Shown: positions 8,809 to 17,432 of the stretch, one piece after another | Layout of the letters: each line of letters begins with the position of its first letter | Numbering within the stretch: position 1 is the stretch's first letter | Source of the DNA: JAKFWF01 sp031429105 | GTDB taxonomy: Bacteria; Pseudomonadota; Alphaproteobacteria; Rhizobiales; Hyphomicrobiaceae | Direction: 5' to 3' | Length of the DNA: 64,000 nt | Assembly (NCBI GenBank): GCA_031429105.1 | Contig: JANOYV010000100.1 | Span: forward strand, 40,641 to 104,640 | Translations under genes and position numbers: made by a program | Notes under the pieces: model-generated | What the model was told of the DNA's origin: nothing | The model's input: only the letters and a program-made list of their open reading frames with translations | Databases searched by the model: none

Positions 8809-10155
8809 ATGTATCTCCACGACTTAGAAAGACTATATGCAGTCGGAAATTTTGATCGAATAAACATGCTTATTGATGAGAGATTTAGAACAAAACACTC
8901 AAATTTCGACACACTATCTGCACTTCGGGCAATGCAGGAAAATCGACAACTTCCAAAGCTTCCGACGTTTCAAAATTCCGACATTGTTTACAAAAACGCT
9001 ATAAACACCCTTTCTAGCGAATTAAACCAATCCAATAGAGCAACATTCCGAAATAAACAACAGTCGACCTTTGAAATTCCCACCGAGTTAGATTTTATCG
9101 GGCAAGATGCGATTCATGACCACTCGCCCATGCAGGTTCTAAATTTTTTATCGACAAGTCGCGTTAAATCAGAAAAGGCAATTTTATTGGTTGCTTGCTT
9201 TAGAAATGACGGCCCGTATATTATTGAATGGATTGCACATCACAAAGCATTGGGATTCGAGAATATATGTTTATTTTCAAACGACAATGAAGACGGTTCC
9301 GACCTGTTGCTTCAAGCACTAGCTGACGAAGGCGTCATAACATTTGTTAGGAACACGTGTGGCGCCGACTGCCATCCACAGCGGAAGGCATTTGGTTATG
9401 TACTTGAGATGATGCCTCTTGCTCAGAGCTTCGAATGGGTGGCATTTCTTGATTCAGACGAGCTACTGATTTTACGAGAAAAATACAAATGCAACGTCAA
9501 CGAACTAATCGCACAAGCTGAGACTCGATATCCCGGGGAACGACCTGCGGCTATATGCATGAATTGGAAATTCTTCTCGGGGCTTGATGCGCGATTTCGC
9601 AATGCTCCACTGGTTGACCGATTTCCATTACAAAAAAGTAGCCAAAACAGCAAAAGTATCATCCGCCGCTCGAATGCATGTTCAATGTTTCATCTTCATA
9701 TTCCAATCCCAAAAAAATGGGGCTTTTTCGTTGACTCTGATTTGGAGAAATACACCCCCTACGAGCTTAACAAAGCAGCGACGCATAATTATTCTGGAGG
9801 GCAGGTTAATCACTATTGGAGCAAGAGTTTTGAAGAGTTTCTCGTCAAGAAAGCTCGTGGTGAGTCGCTGGTTGGCTCAAAAACACTCGAGTTTTCCAGA
9901 TCACTCGATGATTACTTCAATTACAGTCCTCAAAATATGAATGCATCGCTGGACGCGCTACCAGAATGCTTGCTTGAGAGAATAAGAGAAGAGCGCGCTG
10001 AGTTGCTTGGAAGCGAAGCAATTCGACTGGCTAATGACTTTGTAACACTGAGATTTCAGAAACTTGTTGAAAGGATTTCTAACGGGCTCGACATAGATAC
10101 GATGTTTGCGGATTTATCTAGCAAATGGAACCAGCTTCGCGGCGCTTGCCGCTAG
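8809..10155 (+). CDS. Glyco_tranf_2_4-type glycosyltransferase with N-terminal extension
   Basis: A 448-residue protein. The first 120 or so residues are not recognised. The core begins ILLVACFRNDGPYIIEWIAHHKALGFENICLFSNDNEDGSD and continues with FEWVAFLDSDELL, the D-x-D-like metal/nucleotide site, and NWKFFSG. This matches the same GT2-like class as the gene at 6913, and the two probably act on the same glycan. The C-terminal 100 residues are helical and may pack against an acceptor or partner. The gene is AT-rich and ends 15 bases before a convergent methyltransferase gene, which marks the right edge of the plus-strand run. Confidence 0.8.
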   Translation: MYLHDLERLYAVGNFDRINMLIDERFRTKHSNFDTLSALRAMQENRQLPKLPTFQNSDIVYKNAINTLSSELNQSNRATFRNKQQSTFEIPTELDFIGQDAIHDHSPMQVLNFLSTSRVKSEKAILLVACFRNDGPYIIEWIAHHKALGFENICLFSNDNEDGSDLLLQALADEGVITFVRNTCGADCHPQRKAFGYVLEMMPLAQSFEWVAFLDSDELLILREKYKCNVNELIAQAETRYPGERPAAICMNWKFFSGLDARFRNAPLVDRFPLQKSSQNSKSIIRRSNACSMFHLHIPIPKKWGFFVDSDLEKYTPYELNKAATHNYSGGQVNHYWSKSFEEFLVKKARGESLVGSKTLEFSRSLDDYFNYSPQNMNASLDALPECLLERIREERAELLGSEAIRLANDFVTLRFQKLVERISNGLDIDTMFADLSSKWNQLRGACR

Positions 10156-10170
10156 GCGTTGCGCTGTCTG

Positions 10171-10923
10171 TCACGGCGCGAAGTAGTTTCCAAATCCGTC
10201 TCGCGTGACGATAGCCTTCGAGTCAACGATTTCGAGATTGGCGTAAAGGTCATTAAACGACTTCTCTCCAGTGGGGATTTTTTTATATTCGTCGACGATG
10301 CTAAAATAATTCTCCTGAAGGACATTGGAGTCAGGATTTAAATTTGTTATTGCAACGAGACCGGTTGGAGGGCAGTCGATTGAGACAATTCGAAGTTCTG
10401 GTCTGAATCGCTTGAGAATTGGTAATACTTTCCACACGTCACCTGTCCACCAGTCGGCCAGAGTTTTATCAGAACGCTTCGATGGCGCATGTACGCGCTC
10501 CCCCATTTCGAAGTTTAAGGGCAGGCAATCGTGCAAAAAGACAATACTGTTGCGACGGCTGTATTTTTCAATATTGTAAAAATCTCTCAACAAGTATTCG
10601 AACAGATGCATTCCATCGAGAAAGCTTATATCTACGGGCTTGCCGAAAATTTGAGTTGGATTGCGCTTCGCGAAGAACGCATCGCTTGTCTCCTGAAAGA
10701 TCGATAGCATTTTTTTCTTACCAATAATATTTCGCGAGACCACAGGCGCAGGATCGATCGCAATGCAGTCGCAGGCAATATCGGCTATTGAATGCCCGTT
10801 GCACAACCCAATCTCCAGATAAGTTTGAGCGCCGTGAAGGGTAATCCCTTTGTGGATAAATTCTATATAATTAATTCCTGCATGGGCTGCTCTGGTTGGG
10901 TTTTTTGATTCTGCCGTATTCAT
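10171..10923 (-). CDS. Class I SAM-dependent methyltransferase (Methyltransf_24-like)
   Basis: 250 residues. Motif I is seen as TYLEIGLCNGHSIADI, the acidic end of strand 2 as CIAIDPAP, and a post-motif stretch VDISFLDGMHLFEYLLRDFYN with SIVFLHDCLPLN typical of the Methyltransf_24 group found in glycan and antibiotic clusters. It probably methylates a sugar hydroxyl or a linked group of the glycan made by this cluster; the target is inferred from context only. The N-terminal 30 residues are polar and lack a signal peptide, so it is cytoplasmic. It lies on the opposite strand to the transferases, 56 bases downstream of another methyltransferase, and is moderately AT-rich. Confidence 0.7.
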   Translation of the reverse strand: MNTAESKNPTRAAHAGINYIEFIHKGITLHGAQTYLEIGLCNGHSIADIACDCIAIDPAPVVSRNIIGKKKMLSIFQETSDAFFAKRNPTQIFGKPVDISFLDGMHLFEYLLRDFYNIEKYSRRNSIVFLHDCLPLNFEMGERVHAPSKRSDKTLADWWTGDVWKVLPILKRFRPELRIVSIDCPPTGLVAITNLNPDSNVLQENYFSIVDEYKKIPTGEKSFNDLYANLEIVDSKAIVTRDGFGNYFAP

Positions 10924-10979
10924 CTACGTTTTTCCAAAATCATCTTACAAACAAATCCAATTCACTAAGCAGCAAGGTA

Positions 10980-11738
10980 TCAAGCGGTCTCAAAGACCGG
11001 TTGCTTAATACCAACTAACACTTCGATTAAATCTGCCCGCACGCCAATGTCAATATTGTCCATCTGTGCCAATACAAATGACAAACCAGAGTGATGCTGT
11101 AAGTAGGATACGATGTCGTACCCCCAATCAATGGTCACGATCGAGCCTCGCGGATCAACGGGATTGCCATGAAATTCTGGTGGCATACTGTTCACAATCT
11201 GGCCGTTCACGAGTTTCGCGCGTCTGCGTGAGGGTTTGGTTTTGAGAATAATTGGAACTGTACATAAAAAGATGCCGCCTGGTTTCAATGTACGCGCGAT
11301 CTCGGCGACTGCCTTGTCAGGCGCAAACAAATGTTCAAAGACGTCCTGCGTGATTACAACATCAAATTCACCGTCACCGAATGTTTGCTTCTCAAGATCC
11401 TCGCAGCGGAATTTCTTCGCGTGCATCTGGGGACTTGGTACCACTGAGCCCATGGGGTGGTTTGGATCGTACTGACTTGCAACATATCCAGGGCACTGAT
11501 TGAACAACCGTTGACTGGCATAATCCCAGCCCGGTGAACTCTCGTGGATGTTGGACGTGCGCCAATTTGGGCAATACGACTTAAGAACATGAAACAAAGC
11601 CCGGTGACGCGGTAATGTCTTGCAGTGAGAACAATACAACGTGTTCCGGAAATACGGACCATCGGCCGTGAATTGAACCGACTGCTCGCAGACAGGGCAA
11701 ATACCGGCATGGGAAAATTTGAATTCTTCTTTGTCCAC
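10980..11738 (-). CDS. Methyltransferase with N-terminal zinc-ribbon-like Cys cluster
   Basis: 252 residues. Near the N-terminus CPVC and CSHC lie about 22 residues apart, a likely zinc ribbon. A Methyltransf_11-like core follows: FDVVITQDVFEHLFAPDKAVAEIARTLKPGG, with CTVPII after it. The classic GxGxG motif I is not obvious; the equivalent may be around HESSPGWDY. Zinc-ribbon methyltransferases of this layout occur in O-antigen and capsule clusters. It probably forms one transcript with the methyltransferase gene at 10171-10923, which lies downstream on the same strand. Confidence 0.65.
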   Translation of the reverse strand: MDKEEFKFSHAGICPVCEQSVQFTADGPYFRNTLYCSHCKTLPRHRALFHVLKSYCPNWRTSNIHESSPGWDYASQRLFNQCPGYVASQYDPNHPMGSVVPSPQMHAKKFRCEDLEKQTFGDGEFDVVITQDVFEHLFAPDKAVAEIARTLKPGGIFLCTVPIILKTKPSRRRAKLVNGQIVNSMPPEFHGNPVDPRGSIVTIDWGYDIVSYLQHHSGLSFVLAQMDNIDIGVRADLIEVLVGIKQPVFETA

Positions 11739-11795
11739 GATACCAATCCCATCTCTGTTATTTCAAAAATCTGAAGGCGTTAAGACAAAATCACC

Positions 11796-13139
11796 CTACC
11801 CGCACATTCTCACCCGCCATCCGCCACTCCACAGCATACTCTCAAACCCCGACGGTGCGCGAATGTCGTCGGACTTCGCGACCGTGCCGGGCGGGCAAGG
11901 CCACGTTGCCGTCGCCGTCACTGCGCCCGTACACTTCGCAGCAACGTCTCTGCGCAACTTAGTTGCCGTTCGAATGGGGCACGCGGACGGCTGCAACTGG
12001 TCCGGCCACGTCATCTCGACAGCCGACACCTTGCGATTACGTCCGATCGCCGCGCGCTGGATGCCAAGCCAACCGTCACCGTCCGTTACGCTCGGCGCCA
12101 TCCATCCGCCCTCCGTGTACTCATTCCAAGCATAGATCGTTATCGTCTTGAACGGAACTGCCGCCACCTGTTTGTTCACAAACTCCGCCGCATGCGTGAA
12201 ATGTGCCTGCAGCACCTCACGACCTGGCAAGCCACACCAGGGCCCCTGCTCCTTCTTTTTCGGATTGACCGCGGGCGCGAGCCTCGGGCGCGTGTCCCAT
12301 CCCAGCGTGATATTCGGCGCGTAGGGAACGCCCGATGCCGCGGCCTTGCTCCACTGCGCCTCACCGTGCCGTGCGCAAACGTCGAACGCACTTTCCATCG
12401 CGCCCTTACCCGGTGCGAAATTCGAGTAGGTCGTCACCATGTCGAGGCCATAGCGCTTGGCGACGTCCATCGCCTTGCCTGAAACGTAGTTCATAATGAC
12501 GAACGTGATCTCGCGGCCCGTTCGCTCGCGCGTGACACCTCGGATCGTCTGGAACGCCTCGCGCGCCTTGTCGTCGGTGCCGAAGAACTTTGACCAGTCG
12601 AGACCATCGTGGGCCAACACAAACACCGGCACCGTGCCGGTCTCCGTGCGCATGTAATCCGGGTGCGCGGTAAACGTCGCCACGCTGTTGGCCATGTCCT
12701 CGACGTCGCTCATCGGGAACAGCTGGTTGAGCGACAGCGCGAATTTCACCCCCATCCGATCCGGCAACCGCAGATACGACGACAGTGCCCGATTGAGCTT
12801 CAGGTGCGTGTTGATATCCCGGCCCCAACTACCGGTGTCGGGGTAAAACCCGAAAATGAAATAATCGACGCCAATCGCGCGCGCATAGGCGACCTCGGCG
12901 TGCAGCACGTGCTCCTTGTCGCCGTCGAGGTGGAGCTTGCCGTTTTCATCATAACGGGCGAAGAACGGCGCGCGGTGCGCCCACTCCGGCTGCTCCAACA
13001 CCTTCTGGTCGGGCGCGCCTTCGTACCACGCATCCCAGCGGATCGCGCCGATGGCGATGTCGTCCGGCACCTGCGCGCGTGCGCCAGCGACGCTCGCGAT
13101 CAACGCCAAAAAGCTCAAAAAAATGCGCACCATCAACAC
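11796..13139 (-). CDS. Secreted GH99/WbsX-like protein
   Basis: 447 residues with a clear signal peptide (VRIFLSFLALIASVAGARA, cleavage near AQV). The mature part opens IAIGAIRWDAWYEG and has YARAIGVDYFIFGFYPD, then KTITIYAWNEYTEGGWMAPS near the end of the domain. These mirror the start and end blocks of the WbsX/GH99-like domain in the large fusion at 3147-6878, so the fold is probably an alpha-mannosidase-like TIM barrel acting outside the cytoplasm. The last roughly 80 residues are a separate Cys-containing tail with several short Thr/Ala/Cys runs and no recognised domain. Function could be trimming or binding of the exported glycan; this is inference. Confidence 0.65.
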   Translation of the reverse strand: MLMVRIFLSFLALIASVAGARAQVPDDIAIGAIRWDAWYEGAPDQKVLEQPEWAHRAPFFARYDENGKLHLDGDKEHVLHAEVAYARAIGVDYFIFGFYPDTGSWGRDINTHLKLNRALSSYLRLPDRMGVKFALSLNQLFPMSDVEDMANSVATFTAHPDYMRTETGTVPVFVLAHDGLDWSKFFGTDDKAREAFQTIRGVTRERTGREITFVIMNYVSGKAMDVAKRYGLDMVTTYSNFAPGKGAMESAFDVCARHGEAQWSKAAASGVPYAPNITLGWDTRPRLAPAVNPKKKEQGPWCGLPGREVLQAHFTHAAEFVNKQVAAVPFKTITIYAWNEYTEGGWMAPSVTDGDGWLGIQRAAIGRNRKVSAVEMTWPDQLQPSACPIRTATKLRRDVAAKCTGAVTATATWPCPPGTVAKSDDIRAPSGFESMLWSGGWRVRMCG

Positions 13140-13230
13140 ACCGAGACATACCTAAAATTGCATGCCGCAGTGTGGCCGTTCGAGCCGCCAGAGGCAAGTC
13201 CGTTAACGCGCGGTCCACATTAGCCGGGCC

Positions 13231-14211
13231 TCACGCGAAGCCGTTGCGCAATGCCGCCTCGCCGCGCTCCAACCGCGCGAGGTTGTCGAGCAGCACGTCA
13301 ATCACGTTCTCCTCGTAGGCCCGCGTTTCGCCTCCCGTGTGCGGCGTGATGACGACGTTCGGCATCGTCCACAGCGGCGATGAGGCCGACAGCGGCTCGT
13401 CGACCGTGACGTCGATGCCAGCCGATGCCAACTTGCCCGACTGCAGCGCCACGATCAGCGCTGGCTCGTCGACTACAGCGCCACGGGCCACGTTGATCAG
13501 CATTGCGCCGGGCTTCATCGCAGCGAAGGCGGCCGGGTTGATAAGGTTCGTCGTCTCAGGTGTGATCGGACAGGTGAGCACCACGATGTCGGCGCGCGGC
13601 AGCACCTTCAGCAGATCGGCGTCCGCGAACACCTCGTCGGCGCCGCCCGCGCCTTTCGCCGGATCGCGCCTGGTGCCGATCACGTGCATATCGAACGCTT
13701 TCGCAAGCCGTGCGAGCTTACTGCCGATGCCCCCGATGCCAACGATCAGCATGGTTTTGCCGGCGAGCTCGTCCTCGCGTTTGGCCGGATCGCCGATCAT
13801 GCCGCGCCAGAGCTTCTTGTGCTGGTTATCGCGCGCGAGGTGGAGTTGCCGCGTGATGCTGAGCGTCAACGCCATGGCGTGCTCGGCAACCGCCTGCGCA
13901 TTCACGCCCTGGGCACTTGCCAGTCTGACGCCCATAGCCTTGAACGCCGCCACATCATACTGGTTCATGCCGGCGCTGATCGACTGCACAAACGCAAGTT
14001 TGGGCGCCTGATCGAGCCACGCGTTGCGCCACATCATCGACACGCTGACGATATTCGCTTCGGGCAGACGTGCGACTACTTCGTCTGGCGTCCGCGCTTC
14101 GATGAATTTCAAGCCGCTGTTGCGTCGTGCCAATGCATCGCCCAGCCGATAGGCAGCGTGGGCGAACAGCACGACGGTTTCAGCACGCGCGGGGAGTTTG
14201 CGGGGGCTCAT
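13231..14211 (-). CDS. D-2-hydroxyacid dehydrogenase (NAD(P)-dependent)
   Basis: 326 residues of the D-isomer specific 2-hydroxyacid dehydrogenase family, which reduces 2-keto acids to D-2-hydroxy acids or the reverse. The NAD-binding site reads VGIGGIGSKLARLAKAFDMHVIG; NVARGAVVDEPAL supplies the conserved Arg; the catalytic Glu and His are expected in VDEPLS and ITPHTGGETRAYEEN. The ATG overlaps the stop of the upstream substrate-binding protein gene by four bases (ATGA), so the two are translationally coupled. The specific keto acid is unknown; members act on glyoxylate, hydroxypyruvate or phosphonate-type substrates. Confidence 0.85.
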   Translation of the reverse strand: MSPRKLPARAETVVLFAHAAYRLGDALARRNSGLKFIEARTPDEVVARLPEANIVSVSMMWRNAWLDQAPKLAFVQSISAGMNQYDVAAFKAMGVRLASAQGVNAQAVAEHAMALTLSITRQLHLARDNQHKKLWRGMIGDPAKREDELAGKTMLIVGIGGIGSKLARLAKAFDMHVIGTRRDPAKGAGGADEVFADADLLKVLPRADIVVLTCPITPETTNLINPAAFAAMKPGAMLINVARGAVVDEPALIVALQSGKLASAGIDVTVDEPLSASSPLWTMPNVVITPHTGGETRAYEENVIDVLLDNLARLERGEAALRNGFA

Positions 14212-14975
14212 TGGACGATGAAGCCTTTACTGGCGATCGATGCGCGCACCTTCGGCGTCCCGAGGTTTGTCAGGAGCGCCTTAGCGCCTTCCGGGTTGGT
14301 TGCCTTCGTCGCAATCCCTGCCTGATAGATCGTTACTTTCTGTAGCTCAGCTGGCAAGGGGCCAACGAGCTTGATCCCCTTAACGGGCAAGATCTCGGTA
14401 ATCTGGTGCAGGCCGAGTTCAATCTCGCCTTTGCCCACTAGCTCGACCACGTAGCCGCCCGGCAGCAGCGTTGTGCGTGCCTTGATCTCGTCGGCAACGC
14501 CTAGCTTCTGGAACACCTCGGCCAAATGCTTGCCGCTGGTGCCGGTTGCTGGATCAACCATCACGATCGACTTCGCCGCCAGCAGCGTCGCTTTGAACGC
14601 GGCCGCCGTCGAGATATCGGGGAGCGGCGCCTTTTCGTTGACCGCAACGCCAACACCAACACGGCCGACCTCGGTCACGCTGCCGCCTGCGACCAGTCCG
14701 TTTTTGACCGCATCCGCCATCACTTCGGCGCTGAGCACGACGACGTCGGCACCGGCGGGGTTGTCCTTGAGCTTCTTGATCAGCGGCCCCATGGGCGCAA
14801 ACTCGGACACGATCTTGGTGCTGCTCGCCGCCTGAAAATCGGTCATTAGGTCGGTCATCGCGGATTTGACGGCACCGCCGCCCCACACCACGAGATCAGC
14901 AGCGTGTGCTGGCACGCCGATCAGCAACACTGCTGCATACGCAGCTACCGTCGTAAGTCTTTGCCAAGAGTTCAT
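14208..14975 (-). CDS. ModA-like periplasmic substrate-binding protein
   Basis: 255 residues from ATG 14975. The open frame extends to 15188, but the upstream 71 residues are Pro/Trp/His-rich while residues 1-25 from this ATG form a proper signal peptide (TTVAAYAAVLLIGVPAHA). The mature protein starts ADLVVWGGGAVKSAMTDLMTDFQ and contains EFAPMGPLIKKL, typical of the molybdate-type (ModA/extracellular solute-binding) fold. No ABC permease or ATPase lies nearby. Since it is coupled to a 2-hydroxyacid dehydrogenase and follows a RidA gene, an organic-acid ligand is at least as likely as molybdate. Confidence 0.7.
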   Translation of the reverse strand: MNSWQRLTTVAAYAAVLLIGVPAHAADLVVWGGGAVKSAMTDLMTDFQAASSTKIVSEFAPMGPLIKKLKDNPAGADVVVLSAEVMADAVKNGLVAGGSVTEVGRVGVGVAVNEKAPLPDISTAAAFKATLLAAKSIVMVDPATGTSGKHLAEVFQKLGVADEIKARTTLLPGGYVVELVGKGEIELGLHQITEILPVKGIKLVGPLPAELQKVTIYQAGIATKATNPEGAKALLTNLGTPKVRASIASKGFIVQ

Positions 14976-15063
14976 GCTATTTATCCGTGGTTTGATGGAT
15001 TTGCCGTAGCGATACGTCAACTGCAGCTTATCGGTTCCATCGGTTGAGGCAAAGTGCGCTGGC

Positions 15064-15477
15064 TCATGCCACCAATGCAATACAGGAAAACGCCACGCGC
15101 GCCTCGGTCGGCACACCAAATCGGGCGGTGTGGCGGGCGGGAAGCCCACCGGGGAAGTGCTTGACGTATTCGGCGTTGCAAGCGGCATAGTCAGCCGGAT
15201 CGGTGATCAGCATTGCAACCTGGACAACGCGATCAAGACTGCTTCCAGCCTCGCGCAGGATATGCGCAATATGTGTCAGTGCGTTGCGAACTTCATCCTG
15301 TGGGGTCGCACCGCGATCAATGCCACGCGCAGGATCGTGCGGCGCGCTATGGCCCGATACAAACACTAGACCACCGGCCTTTGTTGCCCTGCTGAACGGA
15401 CGCGTGGAGCCTGGCTCCGGCTGGTCAAAGAATTCTATCACCCGATAATCCCTTGCTGTTCGTGCAGTATTCAACAA
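15064..15477 (-). CDS. RidA/YjgF-family protein
   Basis: 137 residues of the Rid family. Typical blocks are seen: FSRATKAGGLVFVSGHSA, a helix ALTHIAHILREAGSSLDRVVQVAMLITDPADYAACNAEYVKHFPGG, and LPARHTARFGVPTEARVAFSCIAL at the end, where classical RidA has the Arg that holds the carboxylate of its enamine/imine substrate. Here the Arg is present in ARHT. Archetypal RidA hydrolyses reactive 2-aminoacrylate; divergent paralogues like this often belong to catabolic operons. It is first in a probable minus-strand operon with the binding protein and hydroxyacid dehydrogenase, and diverges from the SAF-domain dehydrogenase gene. Confidence 0.8.
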   Translation of the reverse strand: MLNTARTARDYRVIEFFDQPEPGSTRPFSRATKAGGLVFVSGHSAPHDPARGIDRGATPQDEVRNALTHIAHILREAGSSLDRVVQVAMLITDPADYAACNAEYVKHFPGGLPARHTARFGVPTEARVAFSCIALVA

Positions 15478-15592
15478 AAAAGCCGCATGGCAGATATTCG
15501 GCTCGGCTCGAGCAATTCGCTTCTACCGCCACACGGCCACATGGTAGATTTTTTGAGGTCGCATCAAGACGAAACCCTAAGGCACCAACACC

Positions 15593-16942
15593 ATGAACTT
15601 GCATCGCATGCTGCTTGAGCGCAAGGCCGCCGGACGTCCGATAACTGTTGGCATCATCGGTGCGGGAAAATTCGGCACGATGTTCTTGTCGCAAGCGCGC
15701 CGGACCGACGGTATGCACATCGTTGGCGTCGCCGATCTGAACCCGGCCCGCGCCCACGCGCAGCTGAAGCTTGCCTGCTGGCCACAGGAACAGTACGCGG
15801 CCGCCTCAATCGACGCAGCGCTCAAGAGCGGCACGACAGTCATCACCGACAACGCCGAAAGCCTGATCACACACCCAGCCATCGAAGTCATCATCGAGGC
15901 CACCGGAGATCCCGGCGCTGGCATCCACTTCGCGTTGAAATCAATCGAGCACGGCAAGCATATCGTCATGGTCAACGTCGAGGCCGATGCGTGCGCGGGG
16001 CCCCTGCTCGCCCGCCGCGCAAAGGCTGCTGGCGTGGTCTACTCGTTGGCCTGGGGCGATCAACCCGCCCTAATCGCCGAGCACGTCGATTGGGCTCGCG
16101 CCAGCGGTTTTAATGTGGTGGCCGCCGGCAAGGGTACGCGCTACCACCCGACCTATCACCAGTCGACGCCCGATACCGTCTGGGACATTCTCGACAAGTA
16201 CATCAAGATCAAGGATCGTTCGTCGATCAACCCAAAGATGTTCAACTCGTTCATCGATGGCACCAAATCCGGCATCGAGATGACAGCTGTGTGCAATGCG
16301 ACCGGCCTGCACGCACAAACCGACGGTTTGTCATTTCCACCGGCCACACGCTTCGAACATGCCGAAGTGTGCAAGCCGAAATCGGCCGGAGGCACGTTGG
16401 AGATAGCTGGCGTCACGGAGGTCACATCCTCGGTCTATCGCGATGGATCGGATGTACCAAACAGCCTTGTGATGGGAACATACGTGGTGTTCGAGGCGGC
16501 CAGCGCCTACGGCGAAGAATGCTTTCGCGAATACTCAATGCTGCCAGATACTAGCGGCAAGTACGCCTGCATGTACCGGCCGACTCATATGATCGGGATG
16601 GAACTTGGCATTTCGGTAGCATCCGCAGCGCTACGCAAAGAGCCGACCGGCGCACCGATCTGCTTCAATTCCGACGTCGTGGCCACGGCCAAGCGCGATC
16701 TCAAAGCCGGCGAAATGCTCGATGGCGAAGGCGGGTTTTGCGTCTGGGGCAAGCAAACACCAGCTGCCCATTCTCTGAAGGAAGGACACCTACCTCTCGG
16801 CCTTGCCCATAATGTGAAATTGAAGCGCGACATCGCGATCGGCGAACGCCTCAAGTGGTCGGACGTTGCTTACGATCCGCACAACGCCGCAGTGAAAGTA
16901 CGCCGCGAAATGGAAGAGATGTTTCGAGAGAAAACCGTTTGA
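15593..16942 (+). CDS. Homoserine-dehydrogenase-like oxidoreductase with C-terminal SAF domain
   Basis: 449 residues. The N-terminal Rossmann fold shows TVGIIGAGKFGTMFLSQA and VIIEATGDPGAGIHFALKSIEHGKHIVMVNVEAD, matching the group annotated as predicted homoserine dehydrogenase with SAF domain (COG4091). A central catalytic domain follows (VWDILDKYIKIKDRSSINPKMFNSF), then a SAF domain from about residue 355 (VATAKRDLKAGEMLDGEGGF, LKRDIAIGERLKWSDV). The physiological substrate of this group is not established to my knowledge. The stop codon overlaps the start of the AllA-like gene by one base, so the two proteins are very likely partners in one pathway. Confidence 0.75.
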   Translation: MNLHRMLLERKAAGRPITVGIIGAGKFGTMFLSQARRTDGMHIVGVADLNPARAHAQLKLACWPQEQYAAASIDAALKSGTTVITDNAESLITHPAIEVIIEATGDPGAGIHFALKSIEHGKHIVMVNVEADACAGPLLARRAKAAGVVYSLAWGDQPALIAEHVDWARASGFNVVAAGKGTRYHPTYHQSTPDTVWDILDKYIKIKDRSSINPKMFNSFIDGTKSGIEMTAVCNATGLHAQTDGLSFPPATRFEHAEVCKPKSAGGTLEIAGVTEVTSSVYRDGSDVPNSLVMGTYVVFEAASAYGEECFREYSMLPDTSGKYACMYRPTHMIGMELGISVASAALRKEPTGAPICFNSDVVATAKRDLKAGEMLDGEGGFCVWGKQTPAAHSLKEGHLPLGLAHNVKLKRDIAIGERLKWSDVAYDPHNAAVKVRREMEEMFREKTV

Positions 16943-17427
16943 TGAAGACACTCGCAGCAAAGCCGCTTACCGCTGACGCATTCCGCGCCTATGGCTGCGT
17001 CTTCGAGGCACCGCAGGAGTTCAAGCGAACCTACTTCGACGATGCGTTGGCAAGCAGTCGTCCAGCAGCCCGCCCAAGCTTATCGATCGCGCATGTTGCC
17101 CCGCTCGCGACACCATCCTTGATCACATCGAAAATGGAGCGCCACGAGTTCTCCTCGCAAAGCTTCATTCCAATTGATGCCGCGCGCTATCTGGTGATCG
17201 TTGCGCCGATGTCAGCAGCTGACCGGCCTGACGAAGCGCGACTGGAGGCATTCATCGCCCGTGGCAATCAGGGCGTGACCTACGGACAGAACGTGTGGCA
17301 TCACCCGCTCACCGTGCTGGACCGCGCCGCTTCATTCGCCATTACCATGTGGCTTGATGGAACGCGCAGCGACGAACAATTCGTGGAACTCGAAATGCCC
17401 GTAACCGTAACATTCTCGGTGCAATAA
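16942..17427 (+). CDS. Ureidoglycolate lyase (AllA) family protein
   Basis: 161 residues. The open frame reaches back to 16855, but the ATG at 16942 overlaps the TGA of the previous gene (TGATG) and begins the family-like sequence MKTLAAKPLTADAFRAYG. Conserved parts include YLVIVAP, YGQNVWHHPLTVLD (metal-binding His pair and substrate site) and FVELEM. AllA releases glyoxylate and urea from ureidoglycolate in the allantoin pathway. Because no other allantoin gene is in view and the partner is a SAF-type dehydrogenase, the real substrate could be a different ureido or hydroxy acid. Only five bases separate its stop from the convergent patatin gene. Confidence 0.75.
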   Translation: MKTLAAKPLTADAFRAYGCVFEAPQEFKRTYFDDALASSRPAARPSLSIAHVAPLATPSLITSKMERHEFSSQSFIPIDAARYLVIVAPMSAADRPDEARLEAFIARGNQGVTYGQNVWHHPLTVLDRAASFAITMWLDGTRSDEQFVELEMPVTVTFSVQ

Positions 17428-17432
17428 AACCG

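Noticed and set aside
14976..15188. 71-residue N-terminal extension of the ModA-like protein
   Set aside because: Starting at 15188 would bury a perfect signal peptide in the middle of the protein, so ATG 14975 is used.
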